Shown here one piece after another: positions 1 through 8,584 of a DNA stretch of 64,000 nt. The notes beneath the pieces were generated by a model, which saw nothing but the letters and a program-made list of their open reading frames with translations, did not search any database and was not told where the DNA came from. The first letter of the stretch is position 1, and every line of letters begins with the position of its first letter. Made by a program: the position numbers and the translations under genes. Source of the DNA: Paenibacillus mucilaginosus 3016 (GTDB taxonomy: Bacteria; Bacillota; Bacilli; Paenibacillales; NBRC-103111); the NCBI RefSeq assembly GCF_000250655.1, contig NC_016935.1, forward strand, positions 7,892,001 through 7,956,000. Reading direction: 5' to 3'.

Positions 1-918
1 CGATGTTCTATTGTCGCCTACTATTTTTACTGCATCCGAACACGACATAAGCCTATCCTTAGCTTCGGGATGACCTAAAAGCATGTTTGATACTAAAAGA
101 AGCAACTGTCTTATTGGAAGATGTACGCCGTTTAACTCGCATAATTCCAAGAGATCGGTAACTCTAGAACGGATAAGTTTATCGTCCTTGTTACCTTCTA
201 GTCTTATTCGATTTTCCCAAATTGGACATTTATTTCCGGTTTGATCATCTTCTCTCAAAGAGCAGTTATTACAATCATTCCAGCCTGGGTGCTGCAATAC
301 AACGTCTACAATTTGAGGAAATAGTCTTGCAGCGCTTATTTGACTTAAATTAAACAATTTCAAATTGAAGCTGCTTTTTTCTTTTATCTCAGAAACCAGC
401 AAATCCTCTACACAGTCTTTTACGAGCTCGGTCTGATGGTCAGAATCAATATGTTTCCACGCTTCAATTAGTTGGCCATCGTTTGCAGCAATTAAAAAAA
501 CATTACTATCATCAGAATTAAGAACAGAAGTTACAAATTGTTTTAGGATACCTCTATCTTCATCCTTAAGTTCACTGAGATCTTTTATAACAAATAATTT
601 TTTTGAGCTTGGCAGCACTAGTTCTTTAACCTTATCATCGTTTTGCCATACTTCTAATGCCCCATTCAGCGATAACCAAATCTCCCTACAGTTATACGTT
701 TTTCCATCCCCAGCTGTACCCGTTAAAATTACTGACTTAGGGTTGTTTGAGTTGAAATTTTCAACAAGCTCATCTAAATATACCGATTCTATAATAATAG
801 GTTGAATATTTTTACGTTTTATTATTCTGTGAATCGCTTCATCATACATATTATCATTACGGGGAATTGGTCCATATTGCCTAAGAAAGCTAATCCAATC
901 AGATTGATAAATAGACAT
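1..918 (-). CDS. DptF-like P-loop ATPase, 3' end outside the window
   Basis: The reading frame is open from the ATG at 918 to the window edge (306 codons, no stop seen). A Walker A motif GTAGDGKT lies at residues 67-74, a hydrophobic beta-strand ending NVFLIAANDG lies near 140-148, and C216, C219 and C231 could form part of a zinc site. This layout resembles DptF-type ATPases of phosphorothioation-dependent restriction modules; the match is from memory of the family, not a search. It starts 32 bp after the PD-(D/E)XK-like gene and so is probably in its operon. Its base composition is AT-rich like the rest of the island. It could instead be another STAND- or AAA-like defence ATPase. Confidence 0.6.
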   Translation of the reverse strand, partial: MSIYQSDWISFLRQYGPIPRNDNMYDEAIHRIIKRKNIQPIIIESVYLDELVENFNSNNPKSVILTGTAGDGKTYNCREIWLSLNGALEVWQNDDKVKELVLPSSKKLFVIKDLSELKDEDRGILKQFVTSVLNSDDSNVFLIAANDGQLIEAWKHIDSDHQTELVKDCVEDLLVSEIKEKSSFNLKLFNLSQISAARLFPQIVDVVLQHPGWNDCNNCSLREDDQTGNKCPIWENRIRLEGNKDDKLIRSRVTDLLELCELNGVHLPIRQLLLLVSNMLLGHPEAKDRLMSCSDAVKIVGDNRTS

Positions 919-950
919 TTTATATACTCCCACCCTCTACATAGTAAGTC

Positions 951-1838
951 TTATATTATTTGCTTTAAATTAAGAATTAAATGAGTATATTTCTTAACAG
1001 TTAACTCATTATAAGCAACTACTGCGAGTCTTGGATCCGGAACACTGCATTCAACAATATGATAATGTATCCCAAGAGAAGAAGTTTTCACTTTCATGTA
1101 AACCGGTACTATTGGCATATTGCTTGGGATTTTCTCTGAGATCCCTAGTACTGGATATAGTAATTTATGTTTAGCTAATGATCTGTGACTTGAATCGCTC
1201 TTCGCTTCTACCACAAATAAAACATCAACATCGTTACGTTTTTCTATAAACATGGCGTCAATTTCAACTTGTCCCCTATTATGTAGGAACTCCTCATTAT
1301 TAAGCAAAGTATGGGGTTTAAATTTAAAGGTAAACGTTGATGAACAGCCAGCCGGAGGATATATCGGTTTGACCTTATCAACACCTAATGCATAACTTAT
1401 CAGACCAGATGAAAATGCAAGATTCACATACGACTTTTCTGTTAAAGAAGGTAATAAAGAGAACACCTTCAATTGATCAAGATTCACCTCGGGAATGTAA
1501 TTAAATCCGACTGAGCTAAAAATTGAATCATCTATAAGAAAAAAATCGTCAAGTTTCCCTTCTACTACTTTTACTAAAGCAAACTGCGTCCCTGTTACCC
1601 CATGAGTTTGCCCTAATCTCATGATCATCGCCGAATGACTTTTGGCAGATGAATGAAGCCTTTCATAGGAATCTATTGAGATCGCATCCGCTGTAGCCCC
1701 TACTCTAGGGAGGTTATTGCTCTTTAGATAGTCAAGAAACGAAACTGGACCAAAAGTCGCAATACTCTGATCCACTATAGTTCTTAAGGCAGGCTCAAAC
1801 ATTCCACTTATTCCCTGTTGTTTCTCTTTCAGGTCCAT
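951..1838 (-). CDS. Putative PD-(D/E)XK nuclease of a phosphorothioation-linked restriction module
   Basis: This is a 295-residue protein that I do not recognise by name. The C-terminal third contains VEIDAMFIEKR followed by VLFVVEAKSD, placing D194, E211 and K213 as the D-(x16)-E-A-K core typical of PD-(D/E)XK nucleases, with beta-strand-like hydrophobic runs around it. The ATG at 1838 has a GGGGGA ribosome-binding site 4 nt upstream; M13 is a possible alternative. The gene follows the terminator of the sspBCD-like operon and is followed at 32 bp by a DptF-like ATPase. A role as the cutting subunit of the restriction half is therefore inferred. A SspG- or DptG-equivalent role is possible but not shown. 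Confidence 0.55.
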   Translation of the reverse strand: MDLKEKQQGISGMFEPALRTIVDQSIATFGPVSFLDYLKSNNLPRVGATADAISIDSYERLHSSAKSHSAMIMRLGQTHGVTGTQFALVKVVEGKLDDFFLIDDSIFSSVGFNYIPEVNLDQLKVFSLLPSLTEKSYVNLAFSSGLISYALGVDKVKPIYPPAGCSSTFTFKFKPHTLLNNEEFLHNRGQVEIDAMFIEKRNDVDVLFVVEAKSDSSHRSLAKHKLLYPVLGISEKIPSNMPIVPVYMKVKTSSLGIHYHIVECSVPDPRLAVVAYNELTVKKYTHLILNLKQII

Positions 1839-2018
1839 TTGTCCCCCTGTATGTGTATGTACAATATTACATCTGTGAGGTACAAGAATTCTTTCAATCT
1901 AATTCATCGCACTCTTACTATTTATATCGTCAATTTATACTACCTCTTTTAACTATTACGAATTTTAAAATTTTATATTGTCTACTTAATACACTAATCA
2001 TTTTTTTATTAAATGCAA

Positions 2019-2047
2019 TAAAAAAATCGCCGGGTTTACCCGACGAT
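2019..2047 (-). terminator. Intrinsic terminator after the sspBCD-like operon
   Basis: On the minus strand ATCGTCGGG-TAAA-CCCGGCGAT forms a nine-pair stem (one G-U) followed by seven U. The wobble pair would be a mismatch on the other strand, so it works in the minus direction. The rest of 1839-2090 is AT-rich and must carry the promoter of the downstream nuclease gene, but I see no convincing -35/-10 pair. Confidence 0.8.
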
Positions 2048-2090
2048 TGGTGGATGCTCTTCATTAAAATATGCTAACTACAAATAATTA

Positions 2091-2969
2091 TTAAGAAAAC
2101 GAGCAAACACAAGGAATATCAGCATCTGCTTTAAAAAGGAATTTTTCAAATCCCTCTTTCTCCATGACTTCTCTGAACTGCTTCATGGTGTAAGATCCAC
2201 CATTCTTCTTCAGAATAGATACATCTTTCTTGAGGGTTGCCCTAAATCGTTCTTCCATATCTTCTTGTTCCTGGTACCTTTCCGGCCAGATTGCATACAA
2301 AAGCGCGTAATGCTGATAACCACCGCGAACACATCTCCCTGCACAATTCGCATGGGAGAAGCCTTTGATGCCATTCTTTAGAGCTATCTTGGCATTTTCA
2401 TTGTTCTCTTTCACTGCTAATTGTTCTGCAATATTATACATACGAGGAAGATCAATTCCCCACTCATCGCGAATAATTCCTTTGGCATCTAGATCATCCC
2501 GGAATAGTTCTATTAGAGGGAAGCGTGTCTCGATGGGCTCAAGAGGAAAATGCTCGTAAAAATCTTTCAGATTATCAGCGCGATGCTTCTCGTGTGGTCC
2601 AATTCCAAAATAAAGAATAGGCTCAAGCCCCTTTTGATTCCTTAATTCATCTTCTAAGAAAAGAATCGTCTGTCTAACTTTCAGTTCTTCTGAACACTTT
2701 GCCAATCGTGCATTGCCTAAAAAGCGTTCATCATAAAATACTTCTTCAGGAGTCCTGCCGTCAAGCCTCTCTGTTATTTCCAGACCAATGTGCTTTGATA
2801 CTTCGTCCATGAATCTGTAATTATCTTCATCTTCCCACAAGGTGTTTGTAAAGAATAAAATACAATTTTCTTTACCGTAGGTTTGCACCATATGGTACGC
2901 GACATAAGCACTTCCAGCCCCACCACTAAACATAGCAACATGTACAATTTTTTTCTCATGTATGTCCAT
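2091..2969 (-). CDS. sspD: PAPS-reductase-like ATP pyrophosphatase (SspD/DndC-like)
   Basis: This 292-residue protein has a PP-loop near the N-terminus (SGGAGS, residues 15-20) where ATP is bound in PAPS reductase and DndC-type enzymes. Cysteines occur as a single C in AKCSEE, a CxxxC in NCAGRC and a terminal CVC; they could carry sulfur or an Fe-S cluster. In the Ssp and Dnd pathways this protein adenylates or activates the DNA backbone so that sulfur replaces a non-bridging oxygen. It begins 4 nt after the large ATPase gene, so the two are probably translationally linked. It is shorter than typical DndC, which favours the single-stranded SspD type. The symbol is by analogy. Confidence 0.7.
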   Translation of the reverse strand: MDIHEKKIVHVAMFSGGAGSAYVAYHMVQTYGKENCILFFTNTLWEDEDNYRFMDEVSKHIGLEITERLDGRTPEEVFYDERFLGNARLAKCSEELKVRQTILFLEDELRNQKGLEPILYFGIGPHEKHRADNLKDFYEHFPLEPIETRFPLIELFRDDLDAKGIIRDEWGIDLPRMYNIAEQLAVKENNENAKIALKNGIKGFSHANCAGRCVRGGYQHYALLYAIWPERYQEQEDMEERFRATLKKDVSILKKNGGSYTMKQFREVMEKEGFEKFLFKADADIPCVCSFS

Positions 2970-2973
2970 AGTA

Positions 2974-5900
2974 TCACTCCGCTTTTACCACATAAGTTTC
3001 AAATAGCCTGTAAATAAGATACTCCATTTCCTGCCGCGGCACATTCTTACCCGCGGTATTTATCATTCTTTCAAGATTAGAATAAACTGTTGTTGACTTT
3101 ACGGATAGATCTACCTTATTTATTATCTTTCGGCTGTTATTGAGTTGGACCGTAACAACATTTTCTTTGTTCAGAGAATTATTTTCATTCTCCCTGAGAT
3201 TCAGATGGTTACGGTCATAAATTAATTGGTTGATGAACAATTCGTAAGTTGTATCCGACCAATCTTCAATTTTTACCCCAATGTATTCTTCAGAAAATTT
3301 GTCTATCCAGATCCTTTCATCGACTGTTCCAGTTGAAGTGAGAGCATTGAGCATCTTTTCTAGCATTTTACTATTGAATGAAAGGCTTCTTCTCTGATCT
3401 TCAGCCCAACTCTTTAATTCACCAATCTCCCCAACACCAATTATCTCATTCACCTTTGATATTAATTCTTGTTTCAGTTCGATAATTTGATGTTCCGCAT
3501 ATTCTTTTACCTTCAATAACTTTGCTAAATCCTCGTAGAACAGCTTGTATATCTCTGCAATAGTTTGCTGAGGATCTATTTCAGACCTTTTAATTAAGTC
3601 ACGAATCTGCTTAAATTCTTCATCCACATGTTCTGATGTTTGGGTAATCTTAGGCAATGATCTCAGCCACTTTAATAAGGTTCCACACACATAAATCAGC
3701 CGTGATTGAGTACTAAGCCTCTCTTCAAGAGAGTCTCTGAAATGAGTTTCGATATTACTAAACAGCTGAATGTAGCCTTCATCTATTCTTTCATACACAT
3801 AATGGTAGTTCTCTGGCCCTGCTTCAACAATAATATCATAGAGCTTGGCACCATTTATGCCTGGAACAAACATTCCATTGCTATATAACATGAGTTCATT
3901 CCATCGATCCCTGAGTAAAGAAACAAACAGTATAGGAATGAGTGGCTTACGAATACCGAAGGGAGGAGCTATAAATATATCAATTAGATCTTTTAAACTG
4001 CCTTTCGGATTCTTATCCAGTAATTCTTTCAATTTTGATCTCAATAGACGAAATGGCTCATTTCTAACAGTGGAATAGTCTAAGTTATTTACATTGTAAT
4101 CAAAGCGGTCATTATTTTTGAATATACTCGCATATAACGCATATTCAGGCCCATTTCCCGTAATACCAAACTGATTATTGTGAGGTTCCTCGAGAATTTT
4201 ATTGATTAATAAAACAGCTGCATTTCTCTGGGCTCCAGAAATAGAGCTACGGTTAAAGGAATCATTTAGTATGATAGGCGTATGTTTATATAATCTATTA
4301 CACATGTCTGTCAGTTTCTCTGTTAATTCAAACTCACTGTTAAAGTATGTTTCATTGCCTTCAACATACCACGGATGTATACCATCAAAGATCGATATCT
4401 TCAACAAGTAATCGGAAATCGTGTATTTAGCCTCATTTAATAATATCTCTAATTCTTCTCTGATTCCCTTATCTTCACTCAGCAGTGTTTTGTTCCTTCT
4501 CAGTGACTCAAGGGCCATGTAATTATATAGTTCTGATTTTATGTTTTCCACTGGGTCGGGATGAATAAAACAGAGACTCCCTCTGCTTGTTACACTAAGT
4601 TCTCTTAGCGTTGAACCTAATGCTAATGCGTTCGTTACTTCAGTATTTTCAGGTAGAACATAATATAAGGAAAGATCAGATGTGGTATCATTCTCTATCT
4701 TGCCCTCTAATACTTCTTTCCCATAGATGATCTTAACCGCGGCAAACCTGGTCATTCCCTTTTCATCATTATATTTCTCAGGGAAGTAATACTTCCTAGA
4801 TAGATTGCTTTTTAATACTTCAATTTCGTTAGTTGGATTTTGTTTTAATGACTGTTTTTCTTGCTCTAATTTCTCCTGTAAATCAATCGAGCTCCCCGCA
4901 AACAATTCCCAAAAGCCATTCACTCTATTGAATCGAACTATTTTATTCGTATTTAACAAGGAGAGCAACTCTAGTAGCTCTTCCTCATTGGTTCCAATAG
5001 CAAATTGCAGAAAGTCAGTTGTTAACTTTTGCTCATTCTGAAGTACACATAAATTCCAGAGTGTAATTACCTTAACTAAATTCAAGGCCGTGTGTTTTTT
5101 ATTTGGAATGTCTTCTGGCATTCGAGCTATTGCCTTTTTATATAAAAGCATATGTTCAGCTAATTCATCATTACTATTCCCCGTAGAATCGGGGAAGAAA
5201 AAATCAAACAGTTGGTGGGCTAGGTAATACTCCTTACTTTTACTAATATGGTTAATTAGCCCCCCGGTTTCTTGGCTCTCTAAGAATGTGAACAATGTTC
5301 TTTCATTCTGCCCAAAGACCCTTGTTAAATGCGGCAACAGAAAGATGGAAACGGGGTGAAGCGGGTACATCCCCCGTATCACTAGTTCATCCCTTTCCGT
5401 TTGATTAATACTCGGAAAAAGGGGATACTTTCTCATGGCTCCTTGAATCCGAGTGAAATCATCGAGGGATATCTGGGGTTTGGAATCAATATTCTCCGAA
5501 ACAATAATCTCAGCAATTCTTAAAAAAGTTGCTTGATCGCTCTTAATCAAATATTGATTAAACCGCTTTTCAATGCGTTGGAACTCCTTAGAAGAGTCCT
5601 CATCAGAGGAACTGAAATAATGGCGTAGACTTTTATGAGTTATCAAAATAAAATGTATGCAATTCAATCTATTTGAAAGCTCAGCAAGATCTTGAATATC
5701 TTGCATCGCTTCATTGAATTTCGACTTATTTAACCCTTGTAGAAATCTTGCAAACTCATCATATACTATAAAGATCCCCATGTTATTTTCCTTTAGGACT
5801 GTGGCCAAGTATTCCATTTGAGACAGAAAACTGTGGTCATAATCCACCTCAAAAGAAGCACCTGCAGTAAGTAAGGGGTATATGCTTGAGAAATATTTAA

Positions 5901-6468
5901 TCTCTACTTCATTTTGTTTTTTAATTTCTTCTAACCATCTAACAATCTGTTTTCCATCCTGCTCTAACCTAAGACAAAACGCTTTGTAAGTATCCGGAAA
6001 CTCATCATCCCATACTTTTATTGACTGTAGAATCTTTGATGAAAGGCCAGGCAATACAATATCTAGGCCTTGCTCCCCTAGCTTTTTTAATACGTTAGTT
6101 AGTATGGATTGCCTAAAACGTCCTTCATTACCACTTAGCAATATAGGTAAGAATAGGGTTGGTAAGTTGCTAGCATGATTAATTTTGCCGGCAATATATT
6201 CATCTACCTGATTGAACTTGTTTACCAGAGTAGTAACATTGTCTCGATCAACAGATTTAGATACAATGCTTCCTACTACATTCGCCAACAGCGATTTTCC
6301 TGTGCCATATGGCCCAATTATAATATGCGATCGGTTTACACTTTCCTCAGTAAATCCCTCAATAATTCCTTTCATAGCATCAGCATGAGAAGGGGTTGGA
6401 ATGTAACGCTTTATGAATTCAACGTTACCGATATCAAATTTTATATTTACGCTTGTTTTAAACGCCAT
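2974..6468 (-). CDS. sspC: Large P-loop ATPase of the phosphorothioation operon (SspC-like)
   Basis: This is a 1164-residue protein with a Walker A motif GPYGTGKS at residues 52-59 and a Walker B-like strand IFIVYDEFA at 232-240. The remainder is long, helical and rich in charged residues, as in BrxC/PglY-type and other large defence ATPases. It lies between a DUF4007 gene (11 bp gap) and a PAPS-reductase-like gene (4 nt gap). That order matches sspB-sspC-sspD as I recall it. SspC would supply ATP-driven remodelling for DNA phosphorothioation. The family assignment rests mainly on context; a BrxC-like identity is the main alternative. Confidence 0.6.
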   Translation of the reverse strand: MAFKTSVNIKFDIGNVEFIKRYIPTPSHADAMKGIIEGFTEESVNRSHIIIGPYGTGKSLLANVVGSIVSKSVDRDNVTTLVNKFNQVDEYIAGKINHASNLPTLFLPILLSGNEGRFRQSILTNVLKKLGEQGLDIVLPGLSSKILQSIKVWDDEFPDTYKAFCLRLEQDGKQIVRWLEEIKKQNEVEIKYFSSIYPLLTAGASFEVDYDHSFLSQMEYLATVLKENNMGIFIVYDEFARFLQGLNKSKFNEAMQDIQDLAELSNRLNCIHFILITHKSLRHYFSSSDEDSSKEFQRIEKRFNQYLIKSDQATFLRIAEIIVSENIDSKPQISLDDFTRIQGAMRKYPLFPSINQTERDELVIRGMYPLHPVSIFLLPHLTRVFGQNERTLFTFLESQETGGLINHISKSKEYYLAHQLFDFFFPDSTGNSNDELAEHMLLYKKAIARMPEDIPNKKHTALNLVKVITLWNLCVLQNEQKLTTDFLQFAIGTNEEELLELLSLLNTNKIVRFNRVNGFWELFAGSSIDLQEKLEQEKQSLKQNPTNEIEVLKSNLSRKYYFPEKYNDEKGMTRFAAVKIIYGKEVLEGKIENDTTSDLSLYYVLPENTEVTNALALGSTLRELSVTSRGSLCFIHPDPVENIKSELYNYMALESLRRNKTLLSEDKGIREELEILLNEAKYTISDYLLKISIFDGIHPWYVEGNETYFNSEFELTEKLTDMCNRLYKHTPIILNDSFNRSSISGAQRNAAVLLINKILEEPHNNQFGITGNGPEYALYASIFKNNDRFDYNVNNLDYSTVRNEPFRLLRSKLKELLDKNPKGSLKDLIDIFIAPPFGIRKPLIPILFVSLLRDRWNELMLYSNGMFVPGINGAKLYDIIVEAGPENYHYVYERIDEGYIQLFSNIETHFRDSLEERLSTQSRLIYVCGTLLKWLRSLPKITQTSEHVDEEFKQIRDLIKRSEIDPQQTIAEIYKLFYEDLAKLLKVKEYAEHQIIELKQELISKVNEIIGVGEIGELKSWAEDQRRSLSFNSKMLEKMLNALTSTGTVDERIWIDKFSEEYIGVKIEDWSDTTYELFINQLIYDRNHLNLRENENNSLNKENVVTVQLNNSRKIINKVDLSVKSTTVYSNLERMINTAGKNVPRQEMEYLIYRLFETYVVKAE

Positions 6469-6479
6469 CTTCTAGTTAG

Positions 6480-7358
6480 TCACCCTTTCACAAGCTCCTG
6501 CTTTAAAAAATCCATAGGTGATACCTTAGGAACCTTTATGTAGTCGAGATTATTGGTTCTAACATACTGTATCGGAAATTTATCATGGTTGGTGAGAACA
6601 TTTAGTGCTTCAATGGTTTTATTTCGAGATAGATTAAAGATCTTTCCCCATAAAAAATCGCCCTTGATTATTTCATCAACACTGATTAGCTCTACTTCAG
6701 CAAACTCCCTGTGACACAATAAAATGTAATAAAGCGAGTTAATCCCTAGGTTAGCGACCTCAGGGGACATTTTTTTTATGGTGTCAGACTTCTCTCCTGA
6801 AGATTCACTCTTCATCAATGAAAGCTTAGAAAACGGACAAAAGATAACGTCCTCAGGATCATTATCGTTAGGGGTTTTGGTGTAAAATTGTATCAAGCAA
6901 TCAATATCTCGTTTTAGCGAATTTTCCGATATTTCTTTTGATTCATTTTGACTTACCCAAGTACTAAATGAATTCAACAAATCCAATTTGCTTACTGTTG
7001 TCTCTTTATATCTATTAAAGTACCACTCGAATACCGTGGATAAATCCTTAGTATTTTTCACCAAGTGGTAATGAAGTATTGCTAAGGTCTCATTCTTCTG
7101 AAGAAGCCTATCGTTATTGTATAAAGTCGTTCCCAACTCCGTTAAATAATGTCCTTTTTGTCCTTCTTCATTTCTTTCCTCTATAACATCAAAGGCAAGA
7201 AGCCAATATTTTAGAGACTCAACCATATTCTTGCCTAAGCCGATGGTCTCAAAGTTATTTTCCTGAAAGAAAAATCTACTATCGCTATCAACTGCTCTTA
7301 GTCCCTTACTAAACCATTTGTCTCTTAAATAAAAACTCTGATGTCTTGCATAGGCCAT
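6480..7358 (-). CDS. sspB: DUF4007-family protein (SspB-like DNA nickase candidate)
   Basis: The protein of 292 residues starts MAYARHQSFYLRDKWFSKGL, which is the characteristic N-terminus of DUF4007 proteins. DUF4007 is, to my recollection, the family of SspB, a nicking subunit of single-stranded DNA phosphorothioation. An upstream in-frame ATG at 7547 exists, but I chose 7358 because GGGGAG lies 9 nt before it and because the longer version would overlap the operator palindromes. It heads the operon, with sspC-like 11 bp downstream. No cysteine desulfurase (sspA) gene is visible; a housekeeping IscS-type enzyme could supply sulfur. Confidence 0.7.
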   Translation of the reverse strand: MAYARHQSFYLRDKWFSKGLRAVDSDSRFFFQENNFETIGLGKNMVESLKYWLLAFDVIEERNEEGQKGHYLTELGTTLYNNDRLLQKNETLAILHYHLVKNTKDLSTVFEWYFNRYKETTVSKLDLLNSFSTWVSQNESKEISENSLKRDIDCLIQFYTKTPNDNDPEDVIFCPFSKLSLMKSESSGEKSDTIKKMSPEVANLGINSLYYILLCHREFAEVELISVDEIIKGDFLWGKIFNLSRNKTIEALNVLTNHDKFPIQYVRTNNLDYIKVPKVSPMDFLKQELVKG

Positions 7359-7392
7359 ACGTTGTTTCTCCCCTTCAAAGTGGTAAACACTC

Positions 7393-7410
7393 CTGGAGAA
7401 GTATCTCCAG
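7393..7410. promoter_or_regulatory. Inverted repeat in the leader of the sspB-like operon
   Basis: CTGGAGA-AGTA-TCTCCAG is a perfect 7-bp inverted repeat with a 4-nt centre, 35 bp upstream of the sspB-like start. It may be an operator or an RNA hairpin in the 5' leader. Confidence 0.4.
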
Positions 7411-7515
7411 CACTTATTATACATTAAGATGCCTAAGAAAAACACTAAATCATAAGAACGTACATTCTGAACAGTTGAGACAAAGCAATTGTTAGATATA
7501 ACCCCCTTTTCTTTT

Positions 7516-7568
7516 GGTACGCATAAGCGTACCATTAATAATTTCATCTTATGATACGCTTATGCGTA
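7516..7568. promoter_or_regulatory. Paired palindromic operator candidates between divergent genes
   Basis: Two copies of the 14-mer TACGCATAAGCGTA (7518-7531) and its reverse complement TACGCTTATGCGTA (7555-7568) lie with centres 37 bp apart. The first is extended to GGTACGC-ATAA-GCGTACC at 7516-7533. They sit between the sspB-like operon and the divergent XRE regulator gene, where an autoregulating HTH repressor would bind. Confidence 0.65.
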
Positions 7569-7592
7569 AGTCAATATTAAGGGGAGGTATTT

Positions 7593-7815
7593 ATGAAAAA
7601 AAAAGTCATTGTTAAAATACCGGAGCTTATAGATGCTAAAGGAATTTCACTTAGGGAATTATCGAGATTAGCAGATGTTCGACATGCAGCGTTAAGTGAG
7701 TTATGCAACCAAAAAACGCGAGAATATTAATTTCGCTCATATAGAAAAAATCGCTGATGCATTAAGCATCAACGACATTAGGGAAATAATAGATTTAGTT
7801 GAAGTGGCGGAGTAG
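7593..7815 (+). pseudogene. Small XRE/Cro-type regulator with a frameshift in an A6 run
   Basis: GGGGAGG lies 5 nt before the ATG. The first frame reads MKKKVIVKIPELIDAKGISL, continues RELSRLADVRHAALSELCNQK and stops soon after. Removing one A from the AAAAAA run near 7710 restores a frame reading RENINFAHIEKIADALSIND and ending EIIDLVEVAE, for 73 residues. The whole is a typical short Xre/YozG-like helix-turn-helix protein. It diverges from the sspB-like operon across the palindromes. Mutation, sequencing error in the homopolymer and slippage are all possible. If truly broken, the defence operon may be derepressed. Confidence 0.7.
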
Positions 7816-7834
7816 TTTCCCAAGAGGATAAAAT

Positions 7835-8503
7835 CTATTGTTTGTACTCTTTTTCAGTCAAATATATTTCAGTTAATAAACTCTTCATTTCTTTCATATT
7901 AGCAAGTCTTCGATCCCTTATATCTTCAATTAATGGTTTAATAATCATAATGGCCCCAAATAAAATCAATAATAAAAATACAATCAGTATTACATTCCAC
8001 ATCGTTTCTGTTTGTACAAACCACTGTTTTCCATACTCTTTAATTAGTATGCCTGCAATCGGAATAACAAGTGACGTCATTACTTTACTTACAATATCTA
8101 TAAATGCCGAGCTGTTCTTGCTGTTCGTACCTTCCTTAATATACTCTTTGAGTGTATCTATTAAAATTTTAACTTGATCAGATGAGTAAACCTTATATTC
8201 TCGTAGTATCATCACAAGAATAGCAACTTTATGTCTAAAGTATTGAGTGTCACTTCCGTATTTTTGTGTCTTGATTTTCTTAATTTCTGTACTTACAAGA
8301 TTAGTAAACGTTAAAAGTGATATCATGTAACATAATAGGTACCAACTCAAGTTAGATATAAAAAATAAAACAAAGAAGCTAATACTAAGCAAGATAAGTG
8401 CAAAATACAAATACTTTGATCTTGTAGGGATATATTTATTAATAAGCTTTTTACTATTGACCGTCTCGCAAAACTTTTCAAAGATTAGCCAGAATGTACT
8501 CAT
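7835..8503 (-). CDS. Membrane protein of unknown function at the edge of the defence island
   Basis: I do not recognise this 222-residue protein. It has two hydrophobic segments near residues 30-72 and two near 140-195, with a charged loop between and a basic, lysine- and glutamate-rich C-terminus (KEMKSLLTEIYLTEKEYKQ). GGAGGGGG lies 5 nt before the ATG at 8503. The gene converges on the XRE regulator and shares the AT-rich composition of the island, so it was probably acquired with it. A two-hairpin membrane effector of the defence system is possible, but nothing in the sequence proves it. Confidence 0.6.
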   Translation of the reverse strand: MSTFWLIFEKFCETVNSKKLINKYIPTRSKYLYFALILLSISFFVLFFISNLSWYLLCYMISLLTFTNLVSTEIKKIKTQKYGSDTQYFRHKVAILVMILREYKVYSSDQVKILIDTLKEYIKEGTNSKNSSAFIDIVSKVMTSLVIPIAGILIKEYGKQWFVQTETMWNVILIVFLLLILFGAIMIIKPLIEDIRDRRLANMKEMKSLLTEIYLTEKEYKQ

Positions 8504-8584
8504 TTATCCCCCTCCATAATCCCCCATATTGATTCATTACAGAAACATACGTTCTGTATACATTCTAATTCAAAATACATAATC

